From an uncultured Peptococcaceae bacterium (lineage in GTDB: Bacteria > Bacillota > Dehalobacteriia > UBA4068 > JAAVYR01): DNA of 27,838 nt. The translations under genes and the position numbers were made by a program. Location of the stretch: contig CATIYQ010000094.1 in assembly GCA_949739465.1 (NCBI GenBank), positions 1 to 27,838 on the forward strand, read 5' to 3'. The notes below the pieces were generated by a model, which saw nothing but the letters and a program-made list of their open reading frames with translations, searched no databases and had not been told where the DNA came from. Of this stretch, positions 6,044 through 14,721 are shown one piece after another; positions within the stretch are counted from its first letter, which is position 1; every line of letters starts with the position of its first letter.

Positions 6044-7489
6044 CTATTCGCTTAATTTTTCTTGTAATAATTTATTTACCATGCCGGGATTTGCCTTTCC
6101 TTGGGACAGTTTCATCACTTGCCCTACCAAAAAGCCGATTGCTTGTTTCTTCCCTGCCTGATAATCCGTCACAGATTGCGGGTTGGCAGCAATGACCTGG
6201 TCGACCATTTCGCCGATAGCACCGGTATCTTTAATCTGTACCAAACCTTTTTCTTTGACGATTTCTCCGGGCGCTTTTCCAGTCTGGAAGGCTTCTTCAA
6301 AGACCGTTTTAGCAATTTTCCCAGAAATGGTATCGTCGGCAATAAACTTCAATAACTCAACCAGCATATCGGGCGTAACAGGAGAATTCTTAAAGTCCTG
6401 TCCGGCGCTATTCAACGCTGCCGATAAATCCCCCATCATCCAATTACTGATTGCCTTTGCCTCCTGATATTTTTCATAACAAGCGTCAAAATAATCTGCC
6501 ATTGCTTTAGAGGAAGTAATGATTTTCGCGTCATATTCGGGAAGCCCCAGCTCAATAAGGCGGGCTTTCCGTTCTTTCGGCATTTCCGGCAAAGATTCGC
6601 GAATCCCATCTACCCATTCCCTGCTAACATAAACAGGCGGTAAGTTAGGGTCAGGGAAATAACGATAGTCCTGAGCACTTTCTTTGCTGCGCATAGAAAG
6701 GGTTACCCCTTTGCCGTCATCCCAAGTTCTAGTTTCCTGGTACAAGGGCGTGCCATCTTCCAGGGCGCACATTTGCCGATAAATTTCATATTCAATGGCT
6801 TTCTGTACGGCTTTGAAGGAATTTAAGTTTTTCACTTCCACTCTGGTACCATACACATCACTACCTTTAGGCATGACAGAGATGTTAGCATCACAGCGAA
6901 GAGAACCCTCCTCCATTTTACAGTCAGAAATATCTAAATATTCCACAATAGCTTTTAATTGTTCCAGATAGGCTCTGGCTTCTGCAGCAGAACGAATATC
7001 CGGCTCAGATACGATTTCCAAGAGGGGCGTTCCTGTTCGGTTAAAGTCTGCCATAGCATATTGAGAAGTAGAAATAGTATCTCCAGAGTGTACCAATTTC
7101 CCAGCGTCTTCTTCCATATGGATACGGGTAATACCTACTTTGGTTTTCACCCCATCCGTATCTACCTCCAGATGCCCCTTGGCACAAATCGGGTCATCCC
7201 CTTGGGTAATCTGATAGTTAGACGGTAAATCGGGATAGAAATAATTTTTCCGATAGAAATCCGTATATTCAGCAATCTGACAATTGACAGCAAGCCCCAG
7301 CTTAATCGCCATATTGACCACTTCTTTATTGAGAACGGGCAAAGACCCCGGCAGTCCGCCGCAGACAGGGCATACATTGGTATTTGGCTCACAGCCGAAG
7401 GCTACGGGACAAGTACAGAAAATCTTACTTTTGGTTTTTAGTTCTACATGGACTTCCAGCCCAATGACCGGTTGATATTTATCGTACAT
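6044..7489 (-). CDS. gatB: Asp-tRNA(Asn)/Glu-tRNA(Gln) amidotransferase subunit B
   Basis: tRNA-binding and kinase/transamidase subunit of GatCAB. The complex converts Glu-tRNA(Gln) and Asp-tRNA(Asn) to Gln-tRNA(Gln) and Asn-tRNA(Asn). The 481-residue protein starts with the family block QPVIGLEVHVELKT, then a cysteine cluster within KIFCTCPVAFGCEPNTNVCP (residues 23-42) resembling the Zn site. The cradle domain follows (LPSNYQITQ, ARI/RIHMEEDAGKL, DFNRTGTPLLEIV, DYRYFPDPNLPP). The C-terminal YqeY-like domain ends in a basic, Gln-rich tail. The ATG overlaps the TAA of gatA by one base (TAATG), implying translational coupling. Length is normal. Confidence 0.97.
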   Translation of the reverse strand: MYDKYQPVIGLEVHVELKTKSKIFCTCPVAFGCEPNTNVCPVCGGLPGSLPVLNKEVVNMAIKLGLAVNCQIAEYTDFYRKNYFYPDLPSNYQITQGDDPICAKGHLEVDTDGVKTKVGITRIHMEEDAGKLVHSGDTISTSQYAMADFNRTGTPLLEIVSEPDIRSAAEARAYLEQLKAIVEYLDISDCKMEEGSLRCDANISVMPKGSDVYGTRVEVKNLNSFKAVQKAIEYEIYRQMCALEDGTPLYQETRTWDDGKGVTLSMRSKESAQDYRYFPDPNLPPVYVSREWVDGIRESLPEMPKERKARLIELGLPEYDAKIITSSKAMADYFDACYEKYQEAKAISNWMMGDLSAALNSAGQDFKNSPVTPDMLVELLKFIADDTISGKIAKTVFEEAFQTGKAPGEIVKEKGLVQIKDTGAIGEMVDQVIAANPQSVTDYQAGKKQAIGFLVGQVMKLSQGKANPGMVNKLLQEKLSE

Positions 7490-8967
7490 TATGCATTGCC
7501 CCCTTCCACAAATGTTGGCTGTAAGTTTTTGATACCGGAGACTTGTTCAAAGCAATATGCCATCCGCAATACTTTTTCATCATCAAAGGCGTTCCCCATA
7601 ATCTGTAAGCCTACCGGCAAGCCGTCTACAATGCCGCAAGGCAAAGAAATGGCACAGTTCCCCGCTAAGTTAGAACCGGCTAAAAGCAAATCGTTTTGCC
7701 GCAAAGTAAGGGAATCAGGGAAACTGTTAAAGTTAAAGGACGTGGTCAGCGTGGTCGGTCCCACAATGCAATCCACCTTTTTGAATACTTCTTCAAAATC
7801 CCGTTTCACTAAAGTTCTCACTTTTAACGCTTTATGATAATAGGGCTTTAACTGTTCAATGCACAGGAAGTGGGTACCTAAGATGACGCGGCTTTTTACT
7901 TCTTTCCCCAATCCTTTGGCGCGAGTTGCCGCCATCATGTCGTAGACATCACCGTCTATGACGTCCTCCCGCACGCCATAGCTCACGCCGTCCAAACGGG
8001 AAATGTTTAAGCTGATTTCAGCAGGAGAAATAATGTAATAAGCAGAGAGCGCATATTTGCTGGCAGGCAAAGACACTTCTTCAATGATTGCCCCTTGTTC
8101 TTCTAAGAGTTTCAAAGCCCCTTCAACCTTTTCTCGAATGCCGGGGTGCAATTTAGAGGGGAAATATTCGCTGGGTACACCGATACGCATTCCCTTGATA
8201 TCACCGTTTAAGTTCGCGGTAAAATCAGGAATTGGCACATTGGCAGAGGTAGCGTCTTTTTTATCATAGCCAGCAATGGCGTTCATCGCTAGAGCGCAGT
8301 CCCTAACGTCTTTGGTGATAGGACCGACCTGGTCCAAAGAGCAAGTCATGGCGTGTACCCCATAACGGGATACCATGCCGTAAGTAGGCTTAAAGCCTAC
8401 TACACCACAGAAAGCGGCAGGCTGACGAATGGACCCCCCCGTATCAGACCCTAAAGAGAGAATAGCTTCCCCGGCAGCAACAGCTGCAGCAGCCCCGCCG
8501 CTGGAACCACCGGGAACTAAATCTTTCCCCCAAGGGTTTTGAGTCGGTCCATAATAAGAGGTAATGGTAGAAGACCCCATAGCAAATTCGTCCATGTTGG
8601 TTTTTCCTAGGACGATAGTCCCCGCATTACGGATTTTCTCTACCACAGTCGCTGTGTAAGGCGCGGTAAAGTTAGAAAGAATCCGAGAGCAACTGGTGGT
8701 CGGCATATCGGTAGAACTCATATTGTCTTTTAATGAAATAGGAATCCCGAACAACGGTCCTACCTGTTCCCCAGCAGCAATTTTTTTATCGGCAGCGGCA
8801 GCTTCCTTTAGCGCCTGTTCCTTAACGGTGTTCACATAGGCATGTACGCCACCTTCCACAGCATCCATACGGTCAAGAACATTTTGGGTTAATTCCGTAC
8901 AGCTGATTTCTTTTTCTTTGATTTTATCTGCTAATTCATGAGCAGTGAAACGAAACAAATCCACCAT
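7489..8967 (-). CDS. gatA: Asp-tRNA(Asn)/Glu-tRNA(Gln) amidotransferase subunit A
   Basis: Amidase-signature enzyme that releases ammonia from glutamine for transamidation by GatB. The 492-residue sequence has the Ser-cisSer-Lys triad: Lys80 in GIPISLKDN, Ser155 in GGSSGG and Ser179 in SDTGGS. The glutamine-site region QPAAFCGVVGFKPTYG follows. Start ATG at 8967 has AAGGAGGG 3-4 nt upstream, in the 9-nt gap after gatC. The order gatC-gatA-gatB, with tight spacing and stop/start overlap, is the classic operon. Nothing is missing or truncated. Confidence 0.97.
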   Translation of the reverse strand: MVDLFRFTAHELADKIKEKEISCTELTQNVLDRMDAVEGGVHAYVNTVKEQALKEAAAADKKIAAGEQVGPLFGIPISLKDNMSSTDMPTTSCSRILSNFTAPYTATVVEKIRNAGTIVLGKTNMDEFAMGSSTITSYYGPTQNPWGKDLVPGGSSGGAAAAVAAGEAILSLGSDTGGSIRQPAAFCGVVGFKPTYGMVSRYGVHAMTCSLDQVGPITKDVRDCALAMNAIAGYDKKDATSANVPIPDFTANLNGDIKGMRIGVPSEYFPSKLHPGIREKVEGALKLLEEQGAIIEEVSLPASKYALSAYYIISPAEISLNISRLDGVSYGVREDVIDGDVYDMMAATRAKGLGKEVKSRVILGTHFLCIEQLKPYYHKALKVRTLVKRDFEEVFKKVDCIVGPTTLTTSFNFNSFPDSLTLRQNDLLLAGSNLAGNCAISLPCGIVDGLPVGLQIMGNAFDDEKVLRMAYCFEQVSGIKNLQPTFVEGGNA

Positions 8968-8976
8968 ATTCCCTCC

Positions 8977-9255
8977 TTAAATAATTCTCGGTACTTTGAA
9001 ATGACCGTTTTCTGTTTCAGGGGCTTGGGAGAGCAAACCTTCCCGATTGCCAAAGGAGGAGGCTTCGTCCTCCCGCATCACGTTACTGATTGGCAAGACA
9101 TGAATGGTAGGCGGCACGCCCTCCGTATCCACATCTTTTACCATAGACACATAATCGATGATTTCCGTTAATTCTTTTGCCAAGATTTCCGCTTCGCCCT
9201 CGCCAATCTGAATCATAGCAATTTTCGCGGCTCTTTCTACTTGTTCCGGCGTCAT
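8977..9255 (-). CDS. gatC: Asp-tRNA(Asn)/Glu-tRNA(Gln) amidotransferase subunit C
   Basis: Small subunit (92 residues) that wraps around and stabilises GatA in the GatCAB complex. The N-terminal helical part (MTPEQVERAAKIAMI) is followed by ELTEIIDYVSMVKDVDTEGVPP and then HVLPISNVMREDE. The last two blocks are the recognisable family signatures. It ends with the usual extended tail (SQAPETENGHFKVPRII). Start ATG at 9255 has GGTGAG 8 nt upstream. It is the first gene of the operon, and two candidate promoters lie in the 306-nt region shared with purL. Confidence 0.95.
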   Translation of the reverse strand: MTPEQVERAAKIAMIQIGEGEAEILAKELTEIIDYVSMVKDVDTEGVPPTIHVLPISNVMREDEASSFGNREGLLSQAPETENGHFKVPRII

Positions 9256-9322
9256 ATGTATTTCTCACCTATTCCTTTCTTCTCTACTGTATCAGCATCG
9301 ATTTTATTCTTAATGAAATTCT

Positions 9323-9351
9323 GTAATAAAAAACATCTATGGAATTATCAA
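9323..9351 (-). promoter_or_regulatory. Candidate proximal promoter of gatCAB
   Basis: Minus strand: TTGATA (9351-9346), 17-nt spacer, TATTAC (9328-9323), roughly 60 nt upstream of gatC. Good -35 and spacing, weaker -10. Confidence 0.45.
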
Positions 9352-9387
9352 TTCGAGCAGAAGAGAAAAATCCCTTCTCAGCCTAAT

Positions 9388-9416
9388 ATTATAACAGTTC
9401 TTCCACCGAATTTCCA
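9388..9416 (-). promoter_or_regulatory. Candidate distal promoter of gatCAB
   Basis: Minus strand: TGGAAA (9416-9411), 17-nt spacer, TATAAT (9393-9388). The leader would be about 125 nt and begins with a short hairpin, AGAAGGGA/TCTCTTCT. I see no T-box motif in it. The rest of the 306-nt gap to purL is AT-rich with no ORF I would support. Confidence 0.55.
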
Positions 9417-9504
9417 GAGAAATATCCAATTATCATATCAGTCTCTAAAAAAAACTTTGCGCCCATTATTTTCTGCTTTTTTATTCGCCTTTCTCCCCAA
9501 TCTA

Positions 9505-9513
9505 TGGTATACT
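9505..9513 (+). promoter_or_regulatory. Extended -10 promoter of purL
   Basis: TGG followed by TATACT (9508-9513), with no convincing -35. Transcription would begin near 9520, giving a 40-nt leader. That is too short for a purine riboswitch, and none of its conserved blocks is visible upstream. The SD GGAGG is at 9548-9552, 9 nt before the ATG. Confidence 0.5.
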
Positions 9514-9561
9514 TAATTACATGTAGAAACATCAAGCAAATTATGATGGAGGTTTCATTTT

Positions 9562-12500
9562 ATGAAGCAACAAGTATACCGGGTTTTTGTAGAAAAAACA
9601 ACAGAACACGCCGTTGAAGCCGCCGCTCTTTGCGGCACTATTAACGAGCTGTTTCCGCAAATCCCTTTGACCAATGTGCGAATTTTAAACCGCTACGATA
9701 TTGACGGCATTACGGAGGAAGACTTCCCTGCCGTGCTGTCCGTCGTTGCAGAAAAAGCCGTTGATATGATTTATATTGAAGAATTTCCTTTTGACAGCAC
9801 AAAAGAAACAGTCTTTGCCTGGGAATATCTCCCCGGTCAATTTGACCAGCGAGCAGACTCTGCCGAACAATGTATCCAGATTGTCACCCAAAAGGAACGA
9901 CCTATCGTCCACAATGCCAGAGTCATTGTGTTAGAAGGCAGTCTTTCCGCCGCTGATGTAGCCACAATCAAACACTATATCATCAATCCGGTAGACTCCC
10001 GCGAAGCTGCTATGGACAAGCCGGAAACTTTAGTGATGGATTTATCCATTCCTACCACCGTAGATACGTTAGACGGCTTTATCAAGAAAACACCGGAAGA
10101 AATCAAAGCTATGACCCAAGAAATGGGACTAGCCATGACCTATGAAGACTTGCTCTTCTGTCAAACATATTTTCGTGATGAAGAACACAGAGACCCTACC
10201 ATTACGGAAATCCGCGTTATCGACACCTATTGGTCCGATCACTGCCGCCACACTACCTTCTTAACAAAAATCACCGACGTACAATTTGGCAGCGCAGATA
10301 AATTTGCTCAAGCCATGGAAGCCTCTTATCAAGCATATTTAGGCTCTCGTGAAGAGACTTACGGCGCAAGACTCCCGAAAAAACCTGTTTGTCTTATGGA
10401 TTTAGCCACCCTTGCCGCCAAAGAATTAAAAGCCCAAGGGTTACTCTCCGGCTTGGACGAATCGGAAGAAATCAACGCCTGCAGCATCAAAGCCCATGTT
10501 ATGGTGGACGGCAAGCCAGAACATTGGCTGATTATGTTCAAAAATGAAACACATAACCACCCAACGGAAATTGAACCATTCGGCGGCGCGTCCACCTGTC
10601 TTGGCGGCGCCATTCGCGACCCGTTGTCCGGTCGTTCCTTTGTATACAAAGCCATGCGTGTGACAGGAAGCGCCTCTCCCCTTACCCCTATGGCAGATAC
10701 CCTTCCCGGGAAACTCCCCCAACGGAAACTAACCCGCGAAGCCGCAAAGGGTTATAGCTCCTATGGTAATCAAATCGGGCTTGCCACCGGACAAGTTGCC
10801 GAGGTCTATCACCCGGACTTTGTCGCAAAACGGTTTGAATTAGGCGCGGTCATTGCGGCTGCTCCCGAAGAAAATGTGATTCGCACCACGCCCCTTCCCG
10901 GCGACGTTGTGTTGTTAGTCGGCGGCAAAACAGGTCGGGACGGCTGCGGCGGCGCAACAGGCTCCTCCAAAGAACATGACGAAGAGTCTCTCATGGCTTG
11001 CGGCGCAGAAGTGCAAAAAGGGAACGCCCCTACAGAACGGAAAATCCAACGGTTATTCCGCAACAAGGCCGCCAGCACTTTGATTAAGCGGTGCAACGAC
11101 TTTGGCGCAGGCGGCGTATCTGTTGCTATCGGTGAATTAACCGACGGCTTAGATATTTTCTTGGATACCGTACCGAAAAAATATGAAGGCTTAGACGGCA
11201 CAGAGCTTGCCATTTCCGAATCTCAGGAAAGAATGGCGGTTGTCGTTGCCGCCAAAGACAGCGATACCTTCATTAACTTGGCAAAAGAAGAGAACTTAGA
11301 ATGTACCCAAGTAGCGGTAGTTACCGATACCAATCGTCTGAAGATGATGTGGAAAGACCAAACTATTGTAGACTTAAACCGCGATTTCTTAAATACCAAC
11401 GGCGTACAGCAGGAAGCTGCCGTTGTTATCACCTCTCCTTCTGAAGAGAATAACTTCTTCCAGACGTTACCTGATTACATCAATGAAGATATTGACTTGG
11501 AAGAAATGTGGTATAAAAACTTGGCAGACCTAAACACCGCCGGGCAAAAAGGTTTGGTAGAACAATTTGACAGCACTGTAGGCGCAGCCACAGTCCTCAT
11601 ACCATTCGGCGGCAAATACCAGCTCTCCCCTGCCATCGGTATGGCAGCAAAAGTTCCCGTTCTTCATGGAGAAACCACAACCGCCACATTGATGACATAC
11701 GGCTATCACCCTTATCTTGCCAGCTGGAGTCCTTATCACGGCGGACTCTATTCCGTGGTAGAAGCCATTTCCAAGCTGGTAGCCATGGGCGGCGATTATA
11801 AAAAGGCTTATCTCAGCTGTCAGGAATTCTTTGAAAAATTAGGCAAAGACCCCGCTAAATGGGGCAAACCATTTGCCGCCCTTTTGGGCGCATTCCAAGC
11901 GGAAAAATCCTTGGGCATCGGCGCCATCGGCGGCAAAGACAGTATGTCCGGTACTTTCAAAGACATTCATGTACCACCAACCCTGGTTTCCTTTGCCGTT
12001 ACCGTTGTAGACACCGTACAGATTGTCTCCTCCGAGCTGAAAAGCACCAACAGCCATTTGATTATGCTCCCCGTTACCTGCGATATCAACGAAATCCCTG
12101 ATTTTGACGCGCTGAAAGCCATGTATGAAAAAGTAAACCAACTGATTCGCGACGGTTGGGTACTCTCCTCTTCTACGGTTGGCAACGGCGGTATTGCAGC
12201 AGCTGTCAGCAAAATGGCGTTTGGTAATAAAATCGGCGTCAAATTCAGCGGTCAATGGTTTGAAGACGAATTATTCGCGCCGGAAATCGGCTCTATCATC
12301 TTAGAGTTAGACGGTGATATGAAAGAGGAAGAAATCGAAGGATATCTCTCCCCTGTGGAATATGAATACATCGGTCATACCTATGGAGAAGCAAACATCA
12401 TCGTCAACGAAGCCACCATTCCATTGGAAAAAGCCATTGACGCTTGGACAAACACGTTAGAAAAAGTATTCCCAAGCAAAACCAAAGATATCAAAGACAC

Positions 12501-13356
12501 CGCGCCTATCATCTCTTACGATAAGCCAAACACAGCAAAACCGCATATCTTAACGCCGCAGCCAAAGGTATTCATTCCAATCTTCCCCGGTATGAACTGC
12601 GAATACGATACAGCATTAGGCTTTGAACGAGCGGGCGCTACAGTAGAAAGTTTTGTGGTAAAAAATCTCAACACCAAAGATATTGAAGAATCTGTTGACG
12701 CTATGGTACAACTCATTGGCAAGTCTCAGATTATCGCCTTCCCCGGCGGCTTCAGCGCTGGTGATGAACCAGACGGCTCGGGAAAATTCATCAGCGCCTT
12801 CTTCCGTCATCCCAAACTCATTGAAGCAGTGGACAAACACTTGAATCAAAACGACGGTTTGATTATCGGTATTTGCAACGGCTTCCAAGCCCTTATCAAA
12901 CTGGGCTTAGTGCCATATGGGAAAATCGTTCCTATGACGGAAACCTCCCCGACCTTGAGCTTTAACAAAATCGGCAGACACGTTTCCTGCATGGTCAATA
13001 CAAAAGTAGTTTCTAATCTCTCTCCTTGGTTTAGCCAGTGCAGCCTAGGCGATATCTATACCATTCCTGTTTCCCACGGTGAAGGCAGATTCGTCGCTCC
13101 GGCAAACGTCATTGCAGACTTAATTAAGAACGGGCAGGTTGCCACCCAATATGTAGACCATGAAGGTATGCCTTCCCTCAACACCCCATATAACCCTAAC
13201 GGCTCTATGGCAGCCATTGAAGGTATCACCAGCCCCGACGGCAGAGTCTTGGGTAAAATGGGACACGCCGAACGTATCACAAAACACACCGCATTAAATA
13301 TCCCCGGCAACAAGGTTCACCCTATTTTTGCTGGCGGCGTAAATTATTTCAAATAA
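9562..13356 (+). CDS. purL: Phosphoribosylformylglycinamidine synthase, single-chain form
   Basis: Fourth step of IMP synthesis: FGAR + glutamine + ATP gives FGAM. The 1,264-residue chain fuses a PurS-like N-terminal region, two AIR-synthase/FGAM-synthase halves and a C-terminal class I glutaminase. Visible motifs include SDHCRHTTF (about residue 224), NETHNHPTEIEPFGGAST (about 328) for the ATP site, and ATGSSKEHDEES. The glutaminase begins near FIPIFPGMNCEYD. Its nucleophile is Cys1105 in GICNGFQ, with His1235 and Glu1237 in MGHAER as the likely triad. Length fits the single-chain type seen in Clostridia and relatives rather than the split PurL/PurQ/PurS of Bacillus. It is apart from the purMNHD cluster and divergent from gatCAB. 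It ends in its own terminator. Confidence 0.97.
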   Translation: MKQQVYRVFVEKTTEHAVEAAALCGTINELFPQIPLTNVRILNRYDIDGITEEDFPAVLSVVAEKAVDMIYIEEFPFDSTKETVFAWEYLPGQFDQRADSAEQCIQIVTQKERPIVHNARVIVLEGSLSAADVATIKHYIINPVDSREAAMDKPETLVMDLSIPTTVDTLDGFIKKTPEEIKAMTQEMGLAMTYEDLLFCQTYFRDEEHRDPTITEIRVIDTYWSDHCRHTTFLTKITDVQFGSADKFAQAMEASYQAYLGSREETYGARLPKKPVCLMDLATLAAKELKAQGLLSGLDESEEINACSIKAHVMVDGKPEHWLIMFKNETHNHPTEIEPFGGASTCLGGAIRDPLSGRSFVYKAMRVTGSASPLTPMADTLPGKLPQRKLTREAAKGYSSYGNQIGLATGQVAEVYHPDFVAKRFELGAVIAAAPEENVIRTTPLPGDVVLLVGGKTGRDGCGGATGSSKEHDEESLMACGAEVQKGNAPTERKIQRLFRNKAASTLIKRCNDFGAGGVSVAIGELTDGLDIFLDTVPKKYEGLDGTELAISESQERMAVVVAAKDSDTFINLAKEENLECTQVAVVTDTNRLKMMWKDQTIVDLNRDFLNTNGVQQEAAVVITSPSEENNFFQTLPDYINEDIDLEEMWYKNLADLNTAGQKGLVEQFDSTVGAATVLIPFGGKYQLSPAIGMAAKVPVLHGETTTATLMTYGYHPYLASWSPYHGGLYSVVEAISKLVAMGGDYKKAYLSCQEFFEKLGKDPAKWGKPFAALLGAFQAEKSLGIGAIGGKDSMSGTFKDIHVPPTLVSFAVTVVDTVQIVSSELKSTNSHLIMLPVTCDINEIPDFDALKAMYEKVNQLIRDGWVLSSSTVGNGGIAAAVSKMAFGNKIGVKFSGQWFEDELFAPEIGSIILELDGDMKEEEIEGYLSPVEYEYIGHTYGEANIIVNEATIPLEKAIDAWTNTLEKVFPSKTKDIKDTAPIISYDKPNTAKPHILTPQPKVFIPIFPGMNCEYDTALGFERAGATVESFVVKNLNTKDIEESVDAMVQLIGKSQIIAFPGGFSAGDEPDGSGKFISAFFRHPKLIEAVDKHLNQNDGLIIGICNGFQALIKLGLVPYGKIVPMTETSPTLSFNKIGRHVSCMVNTKVVSNLSPWFSQCSLGDIYTIPVSHGEGRFVAPANVIADLIKNGQVATQYVDHEGMPSLNTPYNPNGSMAAIEGITSPDGRVLGKMGHAERITKHTALNIPGNKVHPIFAGGVNYFK

Positions 13357-13362
13357 ACCAAT

Positions 13363-13399
13363 AAAAAAAGACCGACATATTTTATGTCGGTCTTTTTTT
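13363..13399. terminator. Bidirectional terminator between purL and the flavoprotein gene
   Basis: GACCGACAT (13370-13378) pairs with ATGTCGGTC (13384-13392) around a 5-nt loop, flanked by seven A and seven T. It serves purL on plus and, read the other way, overlaps the stop codon of the convergent minus-strand gene. Confidence 0.92.
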
Positions 13400-13892
13400 A
13401 AGCTTGCTGTCCATTCATTAATGCCAAGCCTTCTTTTCCCGTTATATGTTCGATAGAAAGCTCCAACATACACAGCCGTTGCCAGAATTTATCGATTTCT
13501 TCCTCGCGGCTTTTAGCGGATTCATCAGGGGAATACCGCACCGCTAGTTTTTCAATTGCCACTCGTTTTTCCTCATCGTCTGTAAGGATACGAATCTGAC
13601 CAAAAACAATGACGCTCTGATAAGCGGTAGTATATTCTTCAGGAATAACCTCATCAGCAGCAATCACACAGAAAGACGCCTTTTTATTCCTAGCAATAGC
13701 ATCAATTTTATGTCCTTCTTTTGCGCAATGAAAATATATTTTATCCCCTGCTAAAACATAGCTCAGCGGCACTCCGTAAGGGTATCCATCATCCCCCATT
13801 AACGACAGCACACCGGAAGTGCAATTTTCTAAGACTGCTCTCGCGTCTTTCGCCGTTAATTGCTGTTTGATTCTTCTCATTTCTCGAAACAT
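13398..13892 (-). CDS. Pyridoxamine 5'-phosphate oxidase-fold flavoprotein, NimA-like
   Basis: Split-barrel FMN-binding protein of the NimA/PNPOx-like group. The group contains nitroimidazole-resistance proteins but also many uncharacterised members, so the substrate is unknown. Key stretches are the start MFREMRRIKQQL, TSGVLSLMGDDGYPYGVPLSY, and IYFHCAKEGHKIDAI with a conserved His. I chose ATG at 13892 (164 residues) because GGGAG lies 8 nt upstream and this is the usual beginning of the group. An in-frame TTG at 13907 and ATG at 13898 fit less well. It begins 23 nt after the HypB-like gene with no intervening terminator, so the two are probably one transcript. Confidence 0.85.
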   Translation of the reverse strand: MFREMRRIKQQLTAKDARAVLENCTSGVLSLMGDDGYPYGVPLSYVLAGDKIYFHCAKEGHKIDAIARNKKASFCVIAADEVIPEEYTTAYQSVIVFGQIRILTDDEEKRVAIEKLAVRYSPDESAKSREEEIDKFWQRLCMLELSIEHITGKEGLALMNGQQA

Positions 13893-13915
13893 ATGCATAA
13901 CTCCCAATACACCGG

Positions 13916-14593
13916 TTAATCTTGTTTTTTCTCTTTTACTTTTTCCATAAGCCAGTCGGCAAGACTTTCCAGCCCCAAGTCTTCTTTACAGGAAGTCACA
14001 AACAGACTGACATTGGGGTTGATTTTGGTAATTTCTTCCTCCATGCGAGCAATATCAACACCGGCATAAGGCGTCAAATCTTCTTTATTGATAATGCAAG
14101 CCCCTGCTTGAGAAAAAACAATCGGATATTTTGCTGGACGGTCCTCCCCTTCCGGTACACTGATGACCACCATTTTCAGGTCTTCCCCTAAATCAGACTG
14201 TCCCGTTAAGGTTAGCGAACCAATGTTTTCTATCAATAATAAATCAACTTCCGACCAATCAAACATGCCCAGAACTTTAGCAACCATTTCCCCATCTAGA
14301 GAAGACGTCTCCTGAGAATTGATTTGTACGGCAGGCACATTACAATCAGCAATCCGTTGCGCGTCCTTAGCTGTTTCCACATCGCCTAAAATCACCGCAC
14401 AATTTACCTTGTCGGCAAGATAAGGAAAGACGCGCTCTAAAACAGAGGTTTTTCCCGCGCCGGGCGCGCCTAATAAATTCACCACAAAAACTCTTTTTTC
14501 CTGAAAGAAATTTCTGTTTTTTTCGGCGCAAGATAACACAGGTATCTGGGTTTCTTGCCCTTGGGTTTCTTCTAAGTGTGCGTCCATTAGCAC
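13916..14593 (-). CDS. HypB-like GTPase lacking the family's metal ligands
   Basis: A SIMIBI/G3E-type GTPase related to HypB, which drives nickel insertion into [NiFe]-hydrogenase. In its 225 residues the nucleotide site is intact: P-loop GAPGAGKT (42-49), LGD (69-71), ENIGS (122-126) and INKEDL for guanine. The G-domain metal site is not intact. Where HypB has Cys-His in GCHLD, this protein has Ser97-Ser98 in TSSLD. Where HypB has Cys in ENVGNLVCP, it has Leu129. There is no His-rich or CxxCGC-type N-terminus, and no hypA or hydrogenase gene is nearby. Start GTG at 14593 has AGGAGG 5 nt upstream; ATG at 14587 is possible. It is co-transcribed with a NimA-like flavoprotein. A metal-chaperone role is doubtful. 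Confidence 0.82.
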   Translation of the reverse strand: MLMDAHLEETQGQETQIPVLSCAEKNRNFFQEKRVFVVNLLGAPGAGKTSVLERVFPYLADKVNCAVILGDVETAKDAQRIADCNVPAVQINSQETSSLDGEMVAKVLGMFDWSEVDLLLIENIGSLTLTGQSDLGEDLKMVVISVPEGEDRPAKYPIVFSQAGACIINKEDLTPYAGVDIARMEEEITKINPNVSLFVTSCKEDLGLESLADWLMEKVKEKKQD

Positions 14594-14606
14594 AAATTCC
14601 TCCTTT

Positions 14607-14635
14607 TATGATAAGCAAACGTCTGACTTATCATA
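14607..14635 (-). repeat. Inverted repeat in the HypB-like leader
   Basis: TATGATAAG and CTTATCATA form perfect 9-bp arms separated by 11 nt. They end 2 nt before the SD of the HypB-like gene and lie about 40-65 nt downstream of the predicted transcription start. The repeat could be a roadblock operator or an mRNA hairpin that controls translation. Confidence 0.7.
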
Positions 14636-14678
14636 GATACATCCCGAAATAACATTTTTCATAAGGAATCACCGGGGT

Positions 14679-14707
14679 ATTGTATCACACTTCCCCCGAG
14701 AAAGCAA
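14679..14707 (-). promoter_or_regulatory. Promoter of the HypB-like/flavoprotein operon
   Basis: Minus strand: TTGCTT (14707-14702), 17-nt spacer, TACAAT (14684-14679) preceded by TGA (extended -10). It lies just downstream of the ligA stop codon. Confidence 0.65.
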
Positions 14708-14721
14708 AATTTTCTCTTTGG

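Noticed and set aside
5858..6055. Plus-strand 65-codon ORF
   Set aside because: No SD, overlaps the antiporter promoter and the 35-codon minus-strand ORF, and the composition is not protein-like.
9256..9387. Possible T-box leader for gatCAB
   Set aside because: The leader is long enough, but the conserved T-box sequence (AGGGTGGnACCGCG-like) and a downstream terminator are absent.
9420..9561. Possible purine riboswitch or PurR boxes upstream of purL
   Set aside because: The predicted leader is about 40 nt, and no conserved purine-aptamer blocks or paired PurR boxes are visible.
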